From Zea mays (taxonomy: Eukaryota > Streptophyta > Magnoliopsida > Poales > Poaceae): DNA of 64,000 nt. Positions within the stretch are counted from its first letter, which is position 1; the number at the start of each line of letters is the position of its first letter. Under the pieces are notes generated by a model. It was not told the origin of the DNA. It did not search any database and was given only the letters and a program-made list of their open reading frames with translations. Location of the stretch: positions 224,583,034 through 224,647,033 of the forward strand of contig NC_050097.1 of assembly GCF_902167145.1 (NCBI RefSeq), in the 5' to 3' direction. The position numbers and the translations under genes were made by a program. Below, in pieces: positions 23,201-35,200 of this stretch.

Positions 23201-26200
23201 GAAAAAGAGTAATTTGAAGCTATGTGCTATTCATCAACATTTGGCAGTACTACTTGTACTGATGGAGAAGTAACTGATGATAGAGAGAATAACCTCTCGT
23301 CTGTCTAAGATGTCCAAGAACGCTAAATCAATCAAAGACATCATGAATGTTCTATGTGATCAGCATTATCTCGTCTGTCTGAGATGTCCGAGAGCGCTTA
23401 AGATTGAAATAAATGAAAAGACATCATGGATGTTCTATGTGATCAACATTACAACTAAGTCTAAAATGCAAAATTGGAAAGAAAAAAAAAGAACTCGTTC
23501 CTTACAGAATAATCACATCATACCATAATCTCAGACGGCCAATGATCACCATAATCTAAAATGTATTTCGAAAGCTCTCATGCTAAGTTGCTAGCACAGT
23601 AGCACTACAAGCAGTAGGTAAAGGAACTGGCATGCTAGACATAACATGAGCATAAAAGGATTCATTACACCCCACTGCATGAGGTTGTGATACCAATATA
23701 TGATTCATAGCATAAATTGATATTTTATTTCCATCTACTTTCACAGATATCCTTGACAAATCCGTCAAGTTGCATTAGGTACTCTGCGATTAAGGCAAGG
23801 TCAGTAGAAAGGAGAATTGGACAGTACAAAAATCATTAATGATACAATTCTATAAAGATGTAGGATAAGCCTGAGGGTTTGATAAGTCAATACCGCTAAA
23901 AGTAATAACAGCATGAGAACACTTTGCAGACAAAGTAAATTATTCAAAGTTTCCTAAAGTAGCTGTGGAAAGATCCCACTACAGAATTATAATAAATTAA
24001 ACTCTGCACCTGTCATCCAGATAACAATAGCCATGGACATGGATCTATAGTTGTCAGGACCCAAGAGAGCCCGCTACAGTAACGGCGACACTGTAGCACG
24101 CTCCTCAGGTTGTTTAGATAAAGATATACTAGTTTGGGATAAGATTAGAATTAGGGATAAGATTAGATCTAGTGCTTAGGGGTCAAGTAACCCTCTCTAT
24201 ATAAGGGAGGGATTGTATCAATTGAAGGTAAGCAAGAGATTAGAAGGAAATCCCTTCTCTCTTGCCTTGCTGGCCGTAGGCAAAGCCCTGCGGCCGGCCT
24301 CCCCAACCCTAGCCACCGCTCTCAAACCCTAATAGCCATCTGCCGCCCATAACAATAATGTTTTCAAGCCTATAGGTTCACACAACACCAATTTATGAAA
24401 CTTTAAAACAAAGGACATTATTGGTCAATGTCATCGAAAAATACGAACAATAGAAAGCTATTAACCATCTCTACTTTATAGCTTGAAACAGAAAATAGGA
24501 AATAATATTGATGAATTGCTAACTTATCTGATTATCTATTGGAAAATTTCAAGCTCTGAATGTGCATTTTAGCCTCTGCATAACCTGTGTCAGCCCTGCC
24601 TTTCAGATAAACCAGGCTGCTTTTTTAAGATTCATAAAGCACAATCTAAAGCAGCTAATTGATCATTATTTACTTAGACGTGCATGCATTACAGCATTAG
24701 AGATTATAACTGAGTCTGTGCATACGTCGCTTAGTGTTATAGATGCTTTTGTGGGCCGCCAATTCACAAGGCGCAGAAATAGGAAAGAGGAGATAAGTCA
24801 GGAATAGTTTCTGTTTAATCAGTTCCTAAATAATAGGTTAGTTCCTTTTTATGTGGCTAAATAGTAGCAGTAGATATGTCTATCCTGAGACCGCCTATGG
24901 CTATAAAGGCGGCTGGGCATCAGCTGTAATAATCAACCAGGAATAAGATCTCCCTTTTGTTTGGGCGAGATCACCTGGGATCATCCTGGCTAGGCACGAC
25001 GCCGGCGTAGGAGATCTGGGTGATCAGCGCCCTCTTCTTCCATACACCTTGCGCCACTCCAATCTCCCTCTCCACTCCCCATTGAAGGACACCAGGAAAC
25101 CAAGGTTACGGACTCACCAGCGAGGAGTCGGTAACAATTTGGTATCAGATTCAGCAGACGCAACGACAATCATGTCCGGCGTCATGCCCGATCCTGAAGA
25201 CAAGAGCACAGAACAGAAGCTGGACTTCCTCATGGACGCAATGAACATGATGTTGGGTCAGGTGACAACCATGAATGGTCGGCTGGACACCCATGATCGT
25301 CGATTGGCGCGGGTGGAAACGGTTCCACCCGACGGCGTCCAGCTGGAGGAAATCACGGAGATTGACGACGGCGACGGACCACCACACCAGGGCGACCACG
25401 ACAGCAACAATGGTGGCCGTCAGGCCCCACGTCGCGGGCGTAGTGATGGGGGCAGCGAATTCTACAGCCGCCCGGATCGTTATGGCCGACCAGATGGCTA
25501 TGGTCGGGGTCGTGACGACGAAGGCGGCGGCCGTCCACCGTGACCCAACTTTCCATCCTTCGACGACGAATCAGATCCATTGACATGGATCAACAAGTGC
25601 AACACCTATTTTCGAGGGATGCGAACCATGGCAGAAGAAAAAGTTTGGCTAGCATCATTACACTTAGAGGGAGCAGCAACCGAGTGGTACTATGCCCTGG
25701 AACGTGATCATGGCATTCTGTCGTGGCCGCAATTTGTTGACTACATCCACATGAGGTTTGGACCACCCATCCGATCCAATGGCCTGGCAGAACTGAAAGC
25801 CCTTTATAGGGCAGGCACCGTGGAGGCATATCAACGACAATTTTCAATCTTGCTTTGTCGCTGTGATGACTTGTCTCCTATGCAGCAGGTGAACATGTTT
25901 ACAGCAGGTCTTGGAGATCCCCTCCGCACCGATGTCGAGCTGCTGGCCCCGACAAACCTGCAGACCGCAATGAGTCTGGCCCGTGCTTATGAGCGCAAGG
26001 AGGAGAACATTGCAGCACTCAGAGATAGACAAAGTCACCGGAACCCGTCCGCCATCAAAGGGACTGGTTCAGGACCGGGGGCCAGGTCGGCTGCTACAAA
26101 TCGGCCGCGCTTCAGACGTCTAACACCAGAAGAATTAGCAGCGAAACGGGCAAGTGGAGAATGTTACCACTGCAACGAGAAGTACTCGGCTGATCACAAG

Positions 26201-29200
26201 TGCACTGCAAGGGGGGTATTCTTGCTGGAAATGGACGACGACATGGAGGAAGATGCAGCAGCGGAAGACCTGGGCATTTCTCTTCATGCCCTCACGGGCA
26301 TTGACATCAGCAGCACCATGAAGCTCCAGGTCAGGGTCAAGGATCGGACATTGGTGGCGCTGGTGGACACAGGCTCTACCCACACATTCATCTGGGAAGC
26401 TGTGGCCACCCAGCTGGGCCTCCAAGTCACACCAAGACCGGGTCTCTCCGTCAAGGTAGCAAACGGGGACAACGTCGCCAGCAGCGGGATATATTCCAAG
26501 CTCCGAATTACTATTGCCGAGGAGACCTTCCACATCACCTGCTACGGTCTTCCTCTGGACGGCTTCGACATTGTCCTGGGGGTCCAGTGGCTTCGGTCAT
26601 TGGGACCCATATTGTGGAACTTCAACGCCTTATCCATGGAGTTCTGGCGCCTGGGACGCAAGGTGCGTTGGGTAGGACTGGGTGCGCCACATACTCGGTG
26701 CGTAGCCCTGTCCGAACCCCGCGAACTACTACAGGCATTACTGCAGTCCTACGCCGACATCTTTGCTGAACCACGTGGCCTTCCGCCACCTCGGCGTCAC
26801 GACCATCACATCAGGCTGCTGCCAGGGACGCCACCAGTTGCAGTTCGGCCCTACAGATACCCCCAATTGTTGAAAGACGAGATTGAGCGCCAGTGCGAAG
26901 ACATGTTGCAGCAAGGCATCATTCGGGAGTGCACATCGACCTACTCTTCTCCAGTGTTACTTGTGAAGAAAGCTGATAAATCCTGGCGTTTCTGCATTGA
27001 CTAACTCTTGGATGGTTTCCCATTCCGGTGGTCGACGAACTCTTGGATGAGTTACACGGTGCCTGCTTCTTCACAAAGTTGGACCTCCGCAGTGGATATC
27101 ACCAAGTACGCATGCACCCAGATGATATTGAGAAGACAACGTTCCACACTCATCGAGGTCACTTCGAGTTTCTAGTCATGCCCTTCGGCCTCACCAACGC
27201 ACCGTCCACATTTCAGGCCCTCATGAATGATGTCCTGAAACCCTTGATCCGGAAGTTTGTCTTGGTCTTCTTCGATGATATTCTGGTATTCAGCTCTTCC
27301 TGCGCAGCGCACTTACAGCATGTCAGGGAAGTATTTACAGCACTCCGAGCAAACAAGTTATCAGTCAAACAGTCCAAGTGTTCGTTTGGCAAAACATCAG
27401 TCGCTTACTTGGGTCATGTTATCTCAGCTCAGGGCGTTTCTATGGATTTGGATAAGGTGGTAGCAGTAGAAGTTTGGCCGCGCCCTCGGTCTATTCGGGC
27501 GCTTCGAGGTTTCTTGGGTCTCACTGGCTATTACCGCAAGTTTATAGCGGATTATGGGACCATAGCTGCACCCTTCATGACTCTTCTCAAGCGTGAGGCG
27601 TTCCGTTGGTCGGAAAGGGCAGAGGAGGCATTTCTTCAACTCAAGCAAGCCCTTATATCAGCACCACTGTTACAGATGCCAGATTTTTCTAAACAGTTTA
27701 TGGTGGACTGTGATGCATCAGGGACTGGTTTTGGAGCAGTCCTTCATCAAGGAGATGGGGCCATTGCATATTTCAGCCGTGTTGTAGCACCACACCATTA
27801 GAAATTACCAGCGTATGAGCGGGAATTGATTGGTTTAGTCAAAGCAGTGAGGAATTGGAGACCATATTTATGGGGAAGAACTTTTCTGGTACGGACAGAT
27901 CACTATAGCCTTAAATTCCTCCTGGATCAACGGTTGTCTACAATACCGCAACATACATGGGTCAGCAAATTGTTTGGATATGATCTGTCAGTGGAGTATA
28001 GGCCGGGCAAATTGAATGGTGCAGCAGATGCCTTGTCTCGACGCGACGAAGACACCGCAGAAATTAACAGCATCTCGGCACCACATTTTTAGCTGTTTGA
28101 CACCCTTCGCAATGAAGCTGCCACCGAACCACAGGTCTTAAGCTTGCAGGCTGCCATTACAGCGGGAACTGCAAAATCAGGATGGACGGAAGCTGATGGT
28201 CTGCTGCTATTTCAAGGGAAGGTCTTCATCCCGGACGCTTCAGCAGTTTGGACAGAAATCTTGGCAGCAGCACACAATTGTGGTCACGAGGGCATTGAGA
28301 AGACTGTACATCGATGGAGAGCATCCTTCTACAGCCCACAGGCCTTACGATGGGTCAGAGATTTTGTGCAAGCATGCGCCACTTGCCAATGGAATAAAAC
28401 TGAGCATCTACATCCAGCAGGTCTGCTGCAACCCCTGCCGGTACCATCGGAAATTTGGAACGACATCTCCATGGACTTTGTTGAAGGATTTCCTAAGGTT
28501 GGTGGCAAGACAGTGGTCGACAGGTTCTCTAAGTTCGCCCACTTTATTCCTCTTGGCCATCCATATACCGCAGTGACCATGACTAGGGCATTTTTCGAAG
28601 GGATTGTGTGCCTTCATGGTATTTCGTGCTCAATTGTAAGTGATAGAGATACAATGTTTACTAGTGCCTTCTGGTCCGAGTTTTTTCACCTTGCTGGGGT
28701 CAAGTTGTTACTTAGTTCCGCGTTTCACCCCCAGACCGATGGACAGTCGGAAGTGGTTAACAGAATTATTGTGATGTACTTACGCTGCTTGGCAGGTGAT
28801 CGGCCAAAAACTTGGTTACAATGGCTTCCATGGGCTGAATTTTGTTACAATACGTCATACCAGACTGCGGTCAAGTGCACTCCATTCAGGATTGTATATG
28901 GCCGGGACCCTCCAACAATGCTTTCTTATACACCTGGGACAACCAGAGTAGCTGCCGTCGATCAGCAACTTCAGGATCGAGATGTTTTCTTGGCAGACAT
29001 CAAACAAAGGCTAATCCAAGCTCAGGTAACAATGAAGCAGGCGCGGGACAGTGGCCGTCGAGATGTGTAGTATGCTGTCGGCGATTGGGTTTGGTTGCGT
29101 CTGCACCAAAGGTCGGCAGTGGGTGTCACTCTAGCAGCAACATCCAAATTAGGACCTAAGTTCTATGGGCCATATCAAATTCTGCAACGCATTGGAGAGG

Positions 29201-32200
29201 TCGCCTATAAGCTATAGCTGCCAACCAATGCAAGAATCCATGATGTTTTTCATGTGGCACTTCTCAAGAAATTCCAAGGGGAGCCCCCATCCGCACTAGT
29301 ACCCTTACCAACGATTCTGCATGGCAAGGTACTTCCGGTTCCAGCACAAGTAGTGAAGGCTCGTTTAAATAGAGGTGTTTGGGAGTTACTGGTCCAGTGG
29401 CTTGGACGTGAGCCGACTGATGCTACATGGGAACAATGTAATGAGTTCAAGAGAAGATATCCAGAAATACAACTCGAGGACGAGTTGTTTGTCGGAGAGG
29501 AGGGAAATGTTATAGATGCTTTTGTGGGCCGCCAATTCACAAGGCGCAGAAATAGGAAAGAGGAGATAAGTCAGGAATAGTTTCTGTTTAATCAGTCATT
29601 AAATAATAGGTTAGTTCCTTTTTATGTGGCTAAATAGTAGCAGTAGATATGTCTATCCTGAGACCGCCTATGGCTATAAAGGCGGCTGGGTATCAGCTGT
29701 AATAATCAACCAGGAATAAGATCTCCCTTTTGTTTGGGCGAGATCACCTGGGATCATCCTGGCTAGGCACGACGCCGGCGCAGGAGATCTGGGTGATCAG
29801 CGCCCTCTTCTTCCATACACCTTGCGCCACTCCAATCTCCCTCTCCACTCCCCATTGAAGGAAACCAGGAAACCAAGGTTACGGACTCACCAGCGAGGAG
29901 TCGGTAACACTTAGAAAAAAACATGTATCACCTGAAATATTGAGTGAACAAATATCTTCAAGATTCACATTTGAGAATTATTTGATAAAACTAATCATCT
30001 TTTTTTCTCTCTCGAAAACACAGGAGAGCTGCACTTCATTATAATAAGAAGAGAGAAACAATTACAAAGTCTCAAATAGACTTAGGTCCTAAAGACCAGA
30101 ACCCCTGAAACTGTAGGGCCAACTCATGGTGGCCAGAACTTGGAATAGACAAAACAGTTCATGAGAAAAAAACACATTAACGACCTACTCTGGATGACAG
30201 GAACAAAAGTCCTTTGACACCAGCCATCAGCCACATATCTCTCTCTTCACAAAACGGGAAAAACAGTATCCATAGAAGCAGAAAGACCCTAAAAAACACA
30301 ACCATTGCGCATCTTCCAGATAATCCAAGATCCAAGAATGACTAATGAATTGAAACCCTTTCTAGTCAGCCCCTCTGTTCTTTGTTCAGCTTGTGCCCAC
30401 CAACAAAAAAGGAGTTGTCTTCAGGTTTAGGGGCAAGGGGGTGTAGACCATATAGCCTGGAAATCTCGAACCAAAAATCTCTTGCGAAGATAAAAGAGAG
30501 GAGCAAATGGTTAATATTCTCCTCCCCTTGGTCACATAAAACACATCTTTCATGATGTGGGAGGCCTCGACGTGCCAGTCTGTCCGCCGTCCAGCATCTA
30601 TTGTGTGCAACCAACCACATGAAAAATTTGCACTTAGGAGGAGCCCAGGCACACCAAATCCTCTTATAAGGTTCAAAGGAGACTGAGCCAACAAAGAAAC
30701 CTTTGTAAACTGCCTTTGCAGAGTATTTCCCATTTGGAGATAGCCTAAAAACATGAGAATCAGCCACTCCCTCCCTCAGACCGACTTGGTTGAGAAGGTC
30801 CCAAAGCTTAAGATATTCCAGCAGTACCTGGACTGTCAAGGCCCCTTTTATATCTAGAATCCAACTGTTGGCATTGAGGGCCTCCCTAACAGTTCTTATT
30901 TTAATAAGCCTTTTTGGAATGGCGGCAAATAGCCTAGGAGCAATCTCCATAATGTTGTTTCCCATCAACCAACGATCTGTCCAAAAAAGGTAGATGCCCC
31001 ATCACCAACTAGAGAGGTCATAGCAATGGAGAAGAAAGCCTTAGTCTTGTGTGGCACTTGGATTGGAAGATCAGCCCAAGGTTTAGTTGGCTCCGTTTTT
31101 TGAAGCCAAAGCCATCTCATACGAAAAGCCCAAGATAACTCCAGCAGGCTAGAAAGACCAAGGCCGCCAAGCTCAAGCGGCCGGCAAACCTTGTCCCATG
31201 CCACCATACAATGCCCACCCTTGCAATCCTTTCTTCCACGTCACAAAAAAAACCACGTCTGATCTTGTCTATTGCTTTAAAAGCCCAAGGTGGGATATCA
31301 ATAACCATAGCAGGATATATAAGCATCCCTGTGAGCACATGATTATCTTGCACCTTTCTTCCGGCCTTGATCAGGAGATCAGCTTTCCATCGCGATAAAC
31401 AGTTAGCAATCCTGTCAATGATTGGTTGGAGCTGATCTCTTGTTAACTTCTTCAAAGATAGAGGCAAGCCTAAGTACTTGCAAGGAAACTCAGCAATCCC
31501 ACAAGAAAGGAGGGAATTAATTACTAGCCGATCCTGCTCAACACACCTGATGGGATATACTTTATTCTTCAGCACATTATTTTTTAGTCCAGAGGCTTCT
31601 CCAAGAATGTTTAGGACAGCAGCAATCTCGTTGGCAGCCGACTTGAGAAAGATTACAGCATCATCCACATAGAGGGAGACGCGGTGATGCAGAATGTTGG
31701 AAAGGTTGCAGCAGGCGAGCAGCCCCTCCACTTCAGCTTTCTTAACCAAATACCCCCAAACATCCATCACAATAATACAAGGGGTCCCCTCGTCTAAGAC
31801 CCCTCCGGTGAATGATAACTTTTCCTGGACATTTTATCAAGACTTGAGTACAGTCCATATATATGAATAAGGAGATCTGTGCATCCATAAAAAGATGTTA
31901 TATATCTAACCTATCTAAACCTTGTGAGAAGATAGAAGATACGAGCGTAGTTATTCATCATTGTTCCAGCATCTACATATCTGAAGATAAAAGGCACAAA
32001 GGTAAAAAATCTCCACAGATTTGGATTTACAATGGTGGTAGTTTATAACTTGTTCGGGCGTGATAAAAGATGGAATAATAAGTTATGTACATCCAGTTTT
32101 TTCCTAAATTTGCAGCAGCACAGTCTTGGTCTGAATCAGAGTCTTAGTTGCAACAGAAGCACCTAAACAGTGTGTCCATGTGGTCGCTTCCACCTCCATT

Positions 32201-35200
32201 TTAAGCATTTACTTAATTTTTCTAAGTAGTTGCTAATGAGTAATGACACAATACTATTCTTGAAAACACAAGTAGCTTATAGACCGAGGATTTATCTATG
32301 GACTGTACTTCATAAGTGAATAAGTGGTATCAGATAACAGGTCCATTAAACCAAATGGTGCCTATAAATTTACAAAAGAGCATCACAGTCTGTGCACAAA
32401 ATGACTGTCAATATGCCTAGAAAAATTTGAAGACAATGAGTTGACACAAAGTCCCAAAGGCCACTAAATCCCATGATGATTTGGAGGATGGAGGCCACAA
32501 TGAGTGCACCTTGCTTACCCCGCCTGATGCGCACAAATTTCTGCAGCAAAGAGATTAACCGTTAAGCCAGGCAGTCCCCGTTGGAACTGGAACCAGGCAG
32601 GACAGGGAGGCAAGGAGGCACACCACGTGCAGATCGGCAATGCCGCTATAGCAGCCAGCGAGGATGATGGAAATGGTGGCCATGACAAAGGTGTAGGAGC
32701 CCCCCATGACAGTGGGGAGGTGTGCCGAGGAAGCTCTGGATCAGCGTGTTGAATGTTGCTCCTGGCCACGAACAGCATCTGCAGCACCCGCGCCTTCTCC
32801 TACGCAAGAAAAAAAATATATAAAGTGGCGAGCTTTCGTGTCAGGCTCCGGGCACCGCCGCCGACCGACACATACTCTCATAGAAGAGAGAGAGAGAGAA
32901 AAATGAGAGAGGGAGAGAGTTGCGGCGCATGGACGGAAGCAATGGTGGCGGCAGCATCAAGTCGGAGTGGGGGGAGGAGGAGAAGAAGGTGCGAGAGAGA
33001 AGACGGCGGTCAGTGGGCTCGCGAGAATTCCAGAGAAAAGAATGGGCGACCGAGAGAAAGGAACGGACGGCCGCGCGGCGTGATGGACTCTGCCCGGACG
33101 ACCATGATTTTTTTTGCCGATGTGGACCTTCCGAGGGGCCGAGAATCCTCCTTGGTTCAAATATAAGAGATGTGCATGCGAATGAATTTTTAAGCACAGA
33201 ATATTTGTTTTAAAAGCAACCTTGGAATTTTCATATATAACAAAACAAATAACATGGGAAAAGATTGTTGTAAACTCTATGCTTTTATAATGTCTGTATG
33301 CTTAAACTACATAATCTGTACTAACACAGTTTTTGTGTTACAGCAGTATGTGAAGTGTCTCAAACTCTCAATAGCCCAATACACTTGCTTCTTATTTCTG
33401 ATTCCACGTTATTATCAATTTTGCACTTAACGGTTCAGCCACACACATCTACAGGTTGAAGTTACAGATGCTGCCCTTCTTGCTCTTATTGAAAATTATT
33501 GTCGAGAAGCTGGAGTGAGGAACCTTCAAAAGCATATTGAGAAAATTTACCGTAAGGTATGTAAACTAATTTCTGCATACTGATCTGACCCCTCTGTCAG
33601 ACAACGACAACAAAGCATTTTAGTCCCAAGTAACATGGGGTAGGCTAGAGTTGAAACCTAACAGAAACCACAAGCCAAGATTCACTCATGGATAACTATT
33701 TTCTATGCAGTCATATTTAAGGCTAAATCTTTGGATATATTCTATTTTTCAAGTCTTTTTCTATTGCTTCTTTCCATTTTAACTTCGGCTTTCCCCTACC
33801 TCTCTTCCCATTAGTATCGCGATTCGTGCCTTAGGATCCTACTACACATTGGTGCCTCTGGAGGTCTCCGTTGGACAATTTTTTTAATTGGTGTTACCCA
33901 TAGCCTATCACATATATCATTGTTCCAGACTCGATCACTTCTTGTATGGCCATAAATCCAACACAACATACGCGTTTGCGCAACATTTATCTGTTGAACA
34001 TGTCGTTTTTAGGCCAACATTCTACAGTACACCATACAACTTAGCCGGTCTAATTGTCGTCCCCGTCCTATAAACATTGCCTTTTAGTTTCTGTGGTACA
34101 ATGCCAAATGCTTGACGCCACTTCATTTACCCTGCTTTGTTTCTATGGCTAATATCTTCATCAGTATCTCCGTCTCTATGTAACATTGATCCTAATTGCT
34201 GAACTATCCTTCCTAGGCACTATCTGACCTTCCAAAAGATTTCCTTATGTGTTGCAATGCCGAAGTCACATCTCATATATTCGGTTTCAGTTCTACTGAG
34301 TCTAAAACCTTTGGATTCTATAGTTTCCTACCACAACTCTAGTTTACTATTTACTCATGCCCGACTTTTATCAACTAACACTACATCGTCCGCAACATGC
34401 ATACACCAAGGGATATCCCCTTGTAGGTTCCTTGTGACTTTATCCACCACCAAAGGTAAGGGCTCAAAGCTTATCCTTGATGTAGTCCTATTCTAATCGG
34501 GAAGTCACTTGTCTCCATTACTTATTCGAACACTAGTCCTTAACGATCAAAGTACTCCGTTGGAACTTTATGTTTGTCTAAAGCCCACCACATAACATTC
34601 CTTGGTATTTTGTCATAAACCTTTTCCAACTCAATGAAAACCATGTGTACGTCCTTCTGTTCCCTATAATACAACTTTGAATATCTCCCTTATCCCTGTA
34701 GATCGTTACCAATATTCTTCTCCACTTGTCAGCCATCTTGTTTGACTGTAAGATATGGTTGAACAACTTAGCTAACCATACCATAGCTATGTTCCCGAGG
34801 CATCTCCATGGCTCAATTGGGATACCATTACCTTATCCCCTTTTCATCCTTTTTAATGCTCCTCTAACTTCAGATTGTTGGATCCCTACGCATAAAGCGC
34901 CTGTTGGTGTCATCAAAAGAGTCATCTAACTGAAAGTTCGTGTCCCCATTCTCTCCATTGAACAATTTGTCACCATCTATGTCTGATCTTATGCTCCTTC
35001 ACCAGGAGGTGCTCCGTTTCATCCTTAATGCACTTAATTTGGTTAAAGTTCCTTGTCCTCCTTTCACGGACCCTACTATATATGCCTTTCTCACCTTTCT
35101 TCATACTCAAATGTTAGTAAAGATCCTCATACGCTTTACTCTTTGACACACTTACAACTCGCTTTGCTGTCTGCTGTGCTACCTTGTACTTCTCTATGTT

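Larger units (their letters stand above)
24735..29909 (+). mobile_element. Complete but inactivated Ty3/gypsy chromovirus in Lon intron 16
   Basis: The element has two 402-bp LTRs and perfect 5-bp target copies cttag (24730-24734 and 29910-29914). It carries gag, protease, reverse transcriptase, RNase H, integrase and a C-terminal chromodomain-like segment, in Ty3 order. The short LTRs and chromodomain fit the Reina-type chromoviruses, an inference. By eye the LTRs differ at six positions (about 1.5 percent), so the insertion is roughly half a million years old at common grass rates. It lies in the sense direction of Lon. Confidence 0.93.
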
